The notes under the pieces: generated by a model
The model's input: only the letters and a program-made list of their open reading frames with translations
Database searches by the model: none
Told to the model about the DNA's origin: nothing
Translations under genes and position numbers: made by a program
Shown: positions 56,632 through 64,000 of the stretch, in pieces
How the letters are laid out: each line of letters begins with the position of its first letter
How positions within the stretch are numbered: position 1 is the first letter of the stretch
Source of the DNA: Halovibrio salipaludis
GTDB taxonomy: Bacteria > Pseudomonadota > Gammaproteobacteria > Pseudomonadales > Oleiphilaceae
Assembly: GCF_002286965.1 (NCBI RefSeq)
Contig: NZ_NSKD01000002.1
Span: 434,001-498,000, forward strand
DNA: 64,000 nt
Reading direction: 5' to 3'

Positions 56632-58311
56632 TTACTGGCCGCTGATCTTGGCCCAGGAGTCACGCAGTGTGACGGTGCGGTTCATCACGATTCGGTCCTC
56701 GCTGCTGGCCTCGGGATCGTAGAAGAAATAACCCTCGCGCTCGAACTGGTAGGGAATGTCCGTGCGCGGCGAGGCGAGGTTCGCCTCGCCCTTGCAGCCG
56801 GTCAGAACCACCAGGTTGTCCGGGTTGAGATCCTCGACAAAATCCCGCTCCTTGTCGGTGCCCGGATTCTCCACGCCAAAAAGACGATCGTACAGGCGCA
56901 GTTCCAGGTCCACGGCTGTTTCCGCCGAAACCCAATGAATGACTCCCTTGGGCTTGTAGCCCTCCGGGTTCACACCCAGGGTGGCCGGATCGTACTCGGC
57001 ATGGATCTCGGTCACATTGCCTTCGTCATCGGCCACAAAATCATTGCAGGTGATCACATAGCCGCCACGCAGGCGGACGGCGTTGCCCTTTGAGAGCCGC
57101 TTCCACTTCTTGTTGGGCGGCACCTCCACGAAGTCCTCCGCGTCGATGTACATCTCGCGCGTCCAGGTCACCTCGCGGGTTCCCATGGATTCGTCCTGGG
57201 GATGTACCGCCGTGGTCAGGGTCTCGGACTGCCCTTCCGGATAATTGGTCAGGATCAGTTTGACGGGCCGCAGGACACACATGGCGCGGGGCGCGTTGCG
57301 GTTCAGGTCATCCCGGATAGCGTGCTCGAGCATGCCCAGGTCCACGGTGCCGCCGGTCTTGTTCACGCCCACCATATCGCAGAACTGGCGGATGGAGGTC
57401 GGGGTGAAGCCGCGCCGGCGCATACCCGAGAGGGTCGGCATGCGCGGGTCATTCCAGGCATCCACATGGCCCTCGTCCACCAGCCGCATCAGCTTGCGCT
57501 TGCTGGTGATGGTATAGTTGACGTTCAGGCGTGCGAACTCGGTCTGGCGCGGGCGGCACGGCGGGGTCACGTGTTCCAGAACCCAGTCATACAGCGGCCT
57601 GTGGTCCTCGAATTCCAGGGTGCACAGCGAATGGGTCACACCCTCTTCCGCATCGGAAAGCGGATGCGTGAAGTCATACATCGGGTAGATGCACCACTTG
57701 TCCCCGGTCTGGTGGTGCGTCAGGTACCGGATGCGATACAGGATCGGATCGCGCATGTTCATGTTCGGGGACGCCATGTCGATCTTCGCCCGCAGCACAT
57801 GCTCACCTTCGGCGAATTCCCCGGCCCGCATGCTCCGGAAGAGGTCCAGGTTCTCCTCGACGGAGCGGTCCCGATAGGGGCTGTCCGTGCCGGCCTGGGT
57901 CAATGTCCCCCGGTACTGCGCGGCGGTTTCCGGATCCAGGCTGCAGACATAGGCATGGCCGCCGCGGATCAGCTCCTCGGCGTATTCATAGAGGCGCTCG
58001 AAATAGTCCGAGGCGTAGCGCACCGGCCCTTTCCACTCATAACCCAGCCATGTCACGTCCCGTTTGATCGCCTCGATGTACTCCTGGCTCTCCTTCTCCG
58101 GGTTGGTGTCGTCAAAACGCAGGGTACAGTCGCCGCCGAACTGCTCGGCCATGCCGAAGTTGACTACGATCGACTTGGCGTGGCCGATATGCAGGTAGCC
58201 ATTGGGCTCCGGTGGGAACCGGGTGACGACGTGGTCATGACGGCCTTCGGCAAGGTCGTCCTGGATGAGGGTTCGGATGAAGTTGCTGGCCGGAGCTGAT
58301 TCGGAACTCAT
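56632..58311 (-). CDS. glnS: Glutaminyl-tRNA synthetase
   Basis: GlnRS charges tRNA-Gln directly. HIGH is intact at 41-44 in [12 protein letters not shown], and the second class I motif is [12 protein letters not shown]. The 559-residue chain has the C-terminal beta-barrel anticodon-binding domains. Direct GlnRS charging is typical of gammaproteobacteria. It is divergent from ppiB and upstream of cysS. Confidence 0.97.
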   Translation of the reverse strand: MSSESAPASNFIRTLIQDDLAEGRHDHVVTRFPPEPNGYLHIGHAKSIVVNFGMAEQFGGDCTLRFDDTNPEKESQEYIEAIKRDVTWLGYEWKGPVRYASDYFERLYEYAEELIRGGHAYVCSLDPETAAQYRGTLTQAGTDSPYRDRSVEENLDLFRSMRAGEFAEGEHVLRAKIDMASPNMNMRDPILYRIRYLTHHQTGDKWCIYPMYDFTHPLSDAEEGVTHSLCTLEFEDHRPLYDWVLEHVTPPCRPRQTEFARLNVNYTITSKRKLMRLVDEGHVDAWNDPRMPTLSGMRRRGFTPTSIRQFCDMVGVNKTGGTVDLGMLEHAIRDDLNRNAPRAMCVLRPVKLILTNYPEGQSETLTTAVHPQDESMGTREVTWTREMYIDAEDFVEVPPNKKWKRLSKGNAVRLRGGYVITCNDFVADDEGNVTEIHAEYDPATLGVNPEGYKPKGVIHWVSAETAVDLELRLYDRLFGVENPGTDKERDFVEDLNPDNLVVLTGCKGEANLASPRTDIPYQFEREGYFFYDPEASSEDRIVMNRTVTLRDSWAKISGQ

Positions 58312-58349
58312 GGATGCTGTGACACCACCGGGTTGATTTGAAAGCCGCC

Positions 58350-58378
58350 ATTGTACCTGCTCACCGCCACGATCTCAT
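58350..58378 (-). promoter_or_regulatory. Candidate promoter for glnS
   Basis: On the minus strand, ATGAGA (58373-58378), a 17-base spacer and TACAAT (58350-58355) lie 39 bases before the glnS start. Confidence 0.45.
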
Positions 58379-58438
58379 GCATGGCGGAAGACGATGCCTT
58401 ACAATACGGCCCATTTGGACGCGAAAGGATATAATCTC

Positions 58439-58948
58439 ATGGTCGTTCTGGAAACCAGCGAAGGCCGCATCCTGCTGGCCACCGACGCGGAGAACGCCCC
58501 CGTTACCACCAGGAATTTTCTCGCCTACATCGATTCCGGTTTCTACGACGGCCTTATTTTCCACAGGGTCATCAGCAACTTCATGATCCAGACCGGCGGC
58601 TTCGGCCCGGACATGGAGCCCCGCAAACCCGGTGAGCCGATTCCCAACGAGGCGGACAATGGCCTCAGCAACCGGCGCGGCACCATCGCCATGGCGCGCA
58701 CCATGAGTCCGCATACCGCCTCTTCCCAGTTCTTCATCAATGTCAACGATAACGGCTTCCTGGATCACACCGCCAAGACCCAGGACGGCTGGGGCTACTG
58801 CGTCTTCGGTAAGGTGGTGGAAGGCATGGACGTGGTCGACCGGATCCGTGAGAAACCCACCACAGGCCGCGCCGGGCACCGCGATGTGCCGGTGGAGGAT
58901 GTCATCATCCACCGGGCCTATCGCACCAATGAGGGAGCGGACGCATGA
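58439..58948 (+). CDS. ppiB: Peptidyl-prolyl cis-trans isomerase B (cyclophilin)
   Basis: PpiB is a cytoplasmic cyclophilin that speeds proline isomerisation. Motifs include FHRVISNFMIQTGGFG, and the SSQFFINVNDN active-site strand. The frame opens at 58394, but ATG 58439 gives 169 residues starting MVVLETSEGRILL, aligned with E. coli PpiB, and is preceded by AAGGAT eight bases upstream. The stop overlaps lpxH by four bases. The cysS-ppiB-lpxH arrangement is conserved with E. coli. Confidence 0.95.
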   Translation: MVVLETSEGRILLATDAENAPVTTRNFLAYIDSGFYDGLIFHRVISNFMIQTGGFGPDMEPRKPGEPIPNEADNGLSNRRGTIAMARTMSPHTASSQFFINVNDNGFLDHTAKTQDGWGYCVFGKVVEGMDVVDRIREKPTTGRAGHRDVPVEDVIIHRAYRTNEGADA

Positions 58949-59685
58949 CCACGCGTTTCATTGCCGACCTGCACCTGGAGGAAAGCCGCCCGGACATTAC
59001 CGACGCTTTCCTGGGATTCCTCCCGGCCTACGCCCACAACATTGACGCGCTCTACATTCTCGGGGACTTCTTCGAGGCCTGGATCGGGGATGACGAACAC
59101 ACGCCCCTGCAGGAAACGGTTGCCGAGGCACTGCAGGCGGTGACGGCCACCGGCACCGCCCTGTACCTGATGCACGGCAACCGGGATTTCCTCATCGGTC
59201 AGGACTTCTGTGATCGGGTGGGCGCCACACTGCTGGATGATCCCACAGTCATCGACCTCCATGGTGAACCCACCCTGCTGATGCATGGCGACAGCCTCTG
59301 TACCGCGGACGAGGAATACCAGAAGTTCCGGGCAACCATGCGCAACCCGCAGTGGCAGAAGGCATTCCTCCAGCGCCCCCTGGCGGACCGCCAGACCGTG
59401 GCCCGCCAGATGCGCGAAATCAGCCAGGCGAAGAACCAGGGCAAGGAACAGACCATCATGGATGTCACCCCGGAAGAGGTGGTGGCGGACATGGAACGCC
59501 ACGGGGTGCAGCAGCTCATTCACGGCCATACCCACAGGCCGGCAGTGCATGAGCTGGAAGCCAATGGCGCTACCGCCAGGCGTTATGTGACCGGCGACTG
59601 GCACGAAAAGGCCTGGTACATCGAAGCCCGGGAAGGGGCCACGCCCGAACTGCTCAGCGTGCCCTTCGCGGAGCTGACTGGCTGA
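58945..59685 (+). CDS. lpxH: UDP-2,3-diacylglucosamine hydrolase LpxH
   Basis: LpxH cleaves UDP-2,3-diacylglucosamine to lipid X, step four of lipid A synthesis, at the inner face of the membrane. The metallophosphoesterase ligands are all visible: D8 and H10 (ADLH), D41 (LGDFFE), N79 (HGNRD), H114 (MHGD) and the HGHTHRP motif. The 246-residue length is normal. The start overlaps ppiB by four bases. It abuts convergent miaE. Confidence 0.96.
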   Translation: MTTRFIADLHLEESRPDITDAFLGFLPAYAHNIDALYILGDFFEAWIGDDEHTPLQETVAEALQAVTATGTALYLMHGNRDFLIGQDFCDRVGATLLDDPTVIDLHGEPTLLMHGDSLCTADEEYQKFRATMRNPQWQKAFLQRPLADRQTVARQMREISQAKNQGKEQTIMDVTPEEVVADMERHGVQQLIHGHTHRPAVHELEANGATARRYVTGDWHEKAWYIEAREGATPELLSVPFAELTG

Positions 59686-60300
59686 TCACAGCCAGTCCGG
59701 CACACCACTGTGGAAGCGGAAGCTGTCGTCCGGTGACTGGATCAGCTCCGCCTCCACCGCCAGCAGCGTCTCCACCCGTTCTTTCACTTCGTCACCCGCC
59801 GCTTTCTCCGCCAGCCTGAGGTAATCCTGATAGTGGCGGGCCTCGGACTTCAGCAGAGAGTCGTAGAACTCCGCCAGTTCCGCGTCGAGAAGCGGTGCCA
59901 CCACCGCAAACCGCTCACAGGAACGGGCCTCGATGATGCCGCCGATGATCAGGGTATCCACGAGCCGCCCCGGCTCCTCCTTGCGGGCATGCTGGTGCAG
60001 CCCCTGGGCGTAGCGGGCCGGAGTGAGGTGCCGATACTGGATGCCGCGTTTCTGCAGGATCGACAGCACCTGCTCGAAGTGCCGCAGCTCCTCGCGCGCG
60101 AGCCGGGACATCCGATGCAGCAGATCCGGATCCTCCATATAGCGATACATCAGGCCCAATGCCGTTGAGGCAGCCTTTTTCTCGCAGTGGGCATGATCAA
60201 TGAGCAGCAGCTCCTGGTTCGCCAGTGCGGCGTCGATCCAGGCCTGTGGTGTTGCGCAGGGAAGAAAGTCATGAATGGGGGAAAGATCAACCCGGGCCAT
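59686..60300 (-). CDS. miaE: tRNA-(2-methylthio-N6-isopentenyladenosine-37) hydroxylase MiaE
   Basis: MiaE is a diiron enzyme that hydroxylates the ms2i6A37 modification of certain tRNAs using oxygen. The ferritin-like helices carry the metal residues: AREELRHFEQVL, ARSCERF and SEARHYQDYL. The 204-residue length matches. It is present in only some gammaproteobacteria, including Marinobacter, Pseudomonas and Salmonella but not E. coli. The stop lies against the lpxH stop without a gap. Confidence 0.93.
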   Translation of the reverse strand: MARVDLSPIHDFLPCATPQAWIDAALANQELLLIDHAHCEKKAASTALGLMYRYMEDPDLLHRMSRLAREELRHFEQVLSILQKRGIQYRHLTPARYAQGLHQHARKEEPGRLVDTLIIGGIIEARSCERFAVVAPLLDAELAEFYDSLLKSEARHYQDYLRLAEKAAGDEVKERVETLLAVEAELIQSPDDSFRFHSGVPDWL

Positions 60301-60381
60301 GCCAGCGCTCCGTCAAAAAGCGCAAGCATAGACCCGGGCTGATCCGGGGTGCAAGGCCGCCCCTGAGGGCAGCCCATGGAG

Positions 60382-61863
60382 TCAGCCGTTGACCTTGGCG
60401 AACTCGTCAGCTATCTCCTTCTCCGGCTCGCCGGTGGCCATGGAACCGATAACGACGGCAATGGCGGCGAACAGGAACCCGGGAACGATCTCGTACATGT
60501 CGAACAGACCGCCGGAGAGCTGCTTCCAGACCACCACGGTCAGGCCGCCGACAACCACACCCGCGAGTGCGCCAACCTTGTTCATCCTGGACCAGTACAG
60601 TGACAGCAGGATCACCGGGCCGAAAGCGGCACCGAAGCCGGCCCATGCATAGGAGACCAGATCCAGCACCATGCTGTCGTCATCCAGCGCGACCACACCG
60701 GCGATCACCGCGATCACAATCACGGCAACCCGGCCGATGCGGACCAGCTCCGCGGCATCCGCATTGGGGCGGAAGAACCCCTTGTAGAAGTCCTCGGCCA
60801 GCGCGGACGATGACACCAGCAGCTGCGAGTCGGCCGTGCTCATGATGGCCGCAAGGATGGCAGCCAGCAGAATGCCCGCGATCACCGGATGGAAGAGTGC
60901 GTCCACCAGCATCATGAAGGCTGTCTCGCGGTCTTCCAGGCCCTCGGGCCCGAAATAACCCACGGCTGCCAGCCCCACGAACACGGAGCCGATCAGCGTG
61001 ATGGCCGTCCAGGAGACGGCGACACGCCGGGCATAGGGTACGAGCGACTCATCGCTGATGGCCTTGAAACGGGCAAGCACATGGGGCTGCCCGAAATAGC
61101 CCAGACCCCAGGCCAGCGACGAGATGATCGCGATCACTCCCAGGGATTCACCATTGGCGTCCGAGAACAGCGACAGGGTGCCCTGCCCTTTCTCAAGCAG
61201 AGACGCTTCCATACCGGACCAGCCGCCAACCTCACCACTGTTGATCGCCAGAACCGGCACCAGCATAAGAGCCGCCAGCATGAGCAGCCCCTGGACCACA
61301 TCCGTCCAGGACACCGCCAGGAAACCACCGAACAGCGTGTAGGACACCACCGCGAGTGTGCCCACAATCACCGCCCACTGGTATTCCAGACCGAAGACGG
61401 TCTCGAAGAGCTTGCCGCCGGCAACCAGCCCTGAACTGGTATAGAACAGGAAGAACAGCAGAATGAAGAAGGCGGCGATAACACGCAGCGCCCGTGTGTC
61501 ATCCCGGAAACGGTTCTCCAGGAAGGACGGGATCGTGAGTGAGTCCTTGGCCGCCTGCGAATAGTTCCGCAGCCGCCTGGCCACAAACAGCCAGTTAAGA
61601 TAGGTGCCCACCAGCAGCCCGATGGCGATCCAGCTCGCGCCGACACCATTGGCAAAGGCCGCCCCTGGCAGCCCCAGCAGCAGCCAGCCGCTCATGTCCG
61701 AGGCACCGGCACTCAGGGCCGAGGGAATCGGCCCCAGGTTCCGTCCGCCCAGGATGTAGTCCGACAGGTTCTGGGTCCTCATGTACGCAATGACGCCCAG
61801 CGCCAGCATGACCGCAAGGTAGAGAATAAAGGTCCAGGTGACCGCAACTGTGTTTTCAATCAT
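60382..61863 (-). CDS. putP: Sodium/proline symporter PutP
   Basis: PutP is an SSS-family transporter that brings proline in with sodium. About 13 transmembrane helices are visible in 493 residues, with the family signature near YFGQPHVLARFKAI and the sodium-binding strand NLGPIPSALSAGASDMSGW. It begins 37 bases after the putA stop, so putA and putP are probably cotranscribed, letting the cell take up and burn proline, a common compatible solute in saline habitats. Confidence 0.95.
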   Translation of the reverse strand: MIENTVAVTWTFILYLAVMLALGVIAYMRTQNLSDYILGGRNLGPIPSALSAGASDMSGWLLLGLPGAAFANGVGASWIAIGLLVGTYLNWLFVARRLRNYSQAAKDSLTIPSFLENRFRDDTRALRVIAAFFILLFFLFYTSSGLVAGGKLFETVFGLEYQWAVIVGTLAVVSYTLFGGFLAVSWTDVVQGLLMLAALMLVPVLAINSGEVGGWSGMEASLLEKGQGTLSLFSDANGESLGVIAIISSLAWGLGYFGQPHVLARFKAISDESLVPYARRVAVSWTAITLIGSVFVGLAAVGYFGPEGLEDRETAFMMLVDALFHPVIAGILLAAILAAIMSTADSQLLVSSSALAEDFYKGFFRPNADAAELVRIGRVAVIVIAVIAGVVALDDDSMVLDLVSYAWAGFGAAFGPVILLSLYWSRMNKVGALAGVVVGGLTVVVWKQLSGGLFDMYEIVPGFLFAAIAVVIGSMATGEPEKEIADEFAKVNG

Positions 61864-61900
61864 GATCCGGCTCCATAGGGAAGTGCCCGTTTGTTGTTTT

Positions 61901-64000
61901 TCATCCGATTTCCTCTACACCCAGAGACAGGAGGGTCGCATTGCCACCCGCCGCCGTGGTGTTGTTGGTCCTGACGCGCTCCGTGGCGAAACGTGGCAGG
62001 TAGTTGGGGCCACCGGCCTTGGGGCCGGTCCCGGAGAGTCCACGTCCACCAAAGGGCTGGACGCCGACCACAGCACCAACCTGGTTGCGGTTGATATAGG
62101 TATTGCCGACTTTGACCCGCCGCTCAATATAGGCGGCAGAGGACTCACTGCGGCTGTGAATGCCCAGAGTCAGGCCATAGCCCGCCCCGTTGATCTCGTC
62201 GATCACGGAATCCAGCTCGCGCGCCTCGTAGCGGACCACGTGCAGGATGGGCCCGAAGAATTCACGGTCCAGGTCCTTCATGCCGTTGATCTCATAGGCC
62301 ACTGGGGGCACGAAGTAGCCCTTCTCCGCATTGTCGGGCAGCGGAGCCTCACCGACCAGGCGGTTACGCTCACGCAGTTCGGCCACATGCTTCATGAGAT
62401 CATCATAGGCCTCCTGGTCGATCACCGGCCCGACATCCGTTTCAACCCGGATGGGATCCCCCAGGCGCAGGTCCCGCATGGCACCGGCAAGCGTTTCCTC
62501 GATGATGTCGGCCACATCCTCCTGTACGTACAGTACACGGAGCGCCGAGCAGCGCTGGCCGGCACTGCCGAAGGCGGACATGATCACATCCTTGACCACC
62601 TGTTCCGGCAGCGCACTGCTGTCCACGATCATGGCGTTCTGGCCGCCGGTTTCCGCAATCAGCGGAATGATCGGCCCTTCCCGGGCGGCCAGTGTCCGGC
62701 TGATGTGATGGGCAACGCCGGTGGAGCCGGTGAAGGTGACACCCGCAAGGCGCTGATCGGAAAGCACCTGGCCGCCGATGCCGGCACCGTCACCGGGCAG
62801 GTACTGGATCACGCCCGGCGGGAAGCCGGCCTGCAGCATCAGTTCCGCGCAGCGGCCACCGATCAGGCTGGTCTGTTCCGCCGGCTTGGCCAGCACCGTA
62901 TTGCCCGCCGCCAGCGCTGCCATGATCTGGCCAGTGAAGATGGCGACCGGGAAGTTCCAGGGACTGATGCACAGGAATACCCCGCGGCCTTCCAGATAGT
63001 ACTCGTTGGATTCCCCGGTCGGCCCTGGCATCTCCATGGGCTCGGCGAACTGCCGGCGCGCCTGCATGGCGTAGTAGCGGCAGAAATCCACGGCCTCGCG
63101 TACCTCGGCAATACCGTCCGGCAGGGATTTGCCCGCCTCACGGCTGCACAGGGCAATCAGCTCGTGCTCATTGGCCTCCAGCAGATCCGCATAGGCCTCA
63201 AGGTACTTCGCCCGCTCCTCTGCCGGCGTCCGGTTCCAGGACTCGAAGGCCTGGTGAGCCGTACTCAGGGCATTCTCGACAATGTCCTGCCGGCTCCAGG
63301 CAATTTCGCCGGCCACCCGGTCACGGTTGTGGGGGTTGGTCACCCGGGTCCTGCTGTTCGAGTCGCAACGCTCACCGTTCACAATCGGGGTGGCCTTCCA
63401 CTGGTGTTCCGCCCACCGCTCCAGACCCTGCTGGAAGGGCCTGAGATGGGACAGCACCGCCAGGTTGTGGCCACGGGAATTGCGCCGTTCACTGCCGTAG
63501 ATCTCCGGGGGCCTTGGAATCCGCAGATCCGGCAGGCTGTTGTGTGCCCGCAGTGCATCCGCGGGGTGACCGATGAGGTCCTCAATCGGCGTCTCGGCGT
63601 CCACCAGACGGTGAACAAAGGAGGAATTGGCGCCATTCTCCAGCAGCCGCCGCACCAGGTACGGCAGCAGGTCCTTGTGGGCACCCACCGGCGCGTAGAT
63701 CCGAACCGGCACCCTGGGAACCTCACCCATCACCACGGAATAGAGGGCATCGCCCATGCCGTGAAGCCGCTGGAATTCGTATTCCGCGCCGTTCTCATCG
63801 GCCATGTTCAGCACCGAGGCCACAGTGTGCGCGTTGTGGCTGGCGAACTGCGGGAAGATATAGCCCTGGGCGTAGTCACTGAGCAGGAACCGGGCACAGG
63901 CCAGGTAGCACACATCCGTGCCTTCCTTGCGCGTGTAGACCGGATAGGTCTCTACACCCATCATCTGGGCGTGCTTGATCTCGGTATCCCAGTAGGCGCC
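61901..64000 (-). CDS. putA: Proline dehydrogenase/P5C dehydrogenase PutA, 5' end beyond window
   Basis: PutA oxidises proline to glutamate. The visible 699 residues include the end of the proline dehydrogenase barrel (GAYWDTEIKHAQMMGVE, the FAD-domain C-terminal part) and all of the aldehyde dehydrogenase domain: catalytic glutamate in LIAETGGQNAM and cysteine in SAGQRCSALRV. The chain ends soon after the ALDH fold (LLSLGVEEIG), so it lacks the long extra C-terminal domain seen in E. coli PutA. The N-terminal part, including any DNA-binding domain, is outside the window. An internal ATG near 63964 is not the real start. Confidence 0.95.
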   Translation of the reverse strand, partial: GAYWDTEIKHAQMMGVETYPVYTRKEGTDVCYLACARFLLSDYAQGYIFPQFASHNAHTVASVLNMADENGAEYEFQRLHGMGDALYSVVMGEVPRVPVRIYAPVGAHKDLLPYLVRRLLENGANSSFVHRLVDAETPIEDLIGHPADALRAHNSLPDLRIPRPPEIYGSERRNSRGHNLAVLSHLRPFQQGLERWAEHQWKATPIVNGERCDSNSRTRVTNPHNRDRVAGEIAWSRQDIVENALSTAHQAFESWNRTPAEERAKYLEAYADLLEANEHELIALCSREAGKSLPDGIAEVREAVDFCRYYAMQARRQFAEPMEMPGPTGESNEYYLEGRGVFLCISPWNFPVAIFTGQIMAALAAGNTVLAKPAEQTSLIGGRCAELMLQAGFPPGVIQYLPGDGAGIGGQVLSDQRLAGVTFTGSTGVAHHISRTLAAREGPIIPLIAETGGQNAMIVDSSALPEQVVKDVIMSAFGSAGQRCSALRVLYVQEDVADIIEETLAGAMRDLRLGDPIRVETDVGPVIDQEAYDDLMKHVAELRERNRLVGEAPLPDNAEKGYFVPPVAYEINGMKDLDREFFGPILHVVRYEARELDSVIDEINGAGYGLTLGIHSRSESSAAYIERRVKVGNTYINRNQVGAVVGVQPFGGRGLSGTGPKAGGPNYLPRFATERVRTNNTTAAGGNATLLSLGVEEIG

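Overview
The window looks like ordinary chromosome from a GC-rich gammaproteobacterium. I infer a Marinobacter-like or Pseudomonas-group organism from the protein sequences and from conserved gene neighbourhoods: nudJ-mnmA-hflD-purB, tig-clpP-clpX-lon-hupB-ppiD preceded by a Pro-Arg-His-Leu tRNA cluster, and ccoNOQP-ccoGHIS-hemN. The genus is an inference; I could not run a search. I see no insertion sequence, phage gene, CRISPR array, rRNA or replication origin.

Layout. 1-16 kb: infA; the ClpA/ClpS protease pair; cspD; nudJ-mnmA-hflD-purB; the ribosomal oxygenase roxA with a GNAT fusion gene; a LysR regulator; a membrane-anchored hypothetical; a BarA/GacS-like hybrid kinase; msrB; alaA; and a small hypothetical. 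16-25 kb: htpX, pdxB, an RhlB-type helicase, epmC, dsbD, a DMT transporter, tusA, an ABM-domain protein, rlmM and an alpha/beta hydrolase. 25-35 kb: a complete cbb3 oxidase locus (ccoNOQP, ccoGHIS, a TauE/SafE-like protein) and hemN, with FNR/ANR-type boxes before ccoN and before hemN. 35-42.5 kb: ttcA, a J-domain gene overlapping a secreted deacetylase, then a minus-strand envelope cluster of a C39-peptidase-like protein, a FapF-like barrel, a FadL-like barrel and a MalM-like lipoprotein. 42.7-52 kb: ppiD, tRNA-Asp, hupB, lon, clpX, clpP, tig and four tRNAs. 52-64 kb: folD, glcB, cysS, glnS, ppiB, lpxH, miaE, putP, and putA running off the right edge.

Themes. Protein quality control is dense here (ClpAS, HtpX, Lon, ClpXP, trigger factor, PpiD, PpiB, MsrB, DsbD). 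Two of these genes, htpX and lon, have upstream sequences that fit sigma-32 promoters. Microaerobic respiration and oxygen-independent haem synthesis share an FNR-type control signal. tRNA and translation-factor modification recurs (MnmA, TtcA, MiaE, EpmC, RoxA, RlmM, TusA).

The least ordinary stretch is the 4.5-kb envelope cluster at 37975-42492. It carries homologues of the protease and outer-membrane pore of the Pseudomonas Fap amyloid exporter, but no visible amyloid subunit gene. The other notable oddity is dsbD, which has no ATG, GTG or TTG in a position that would give it its signal peptide.
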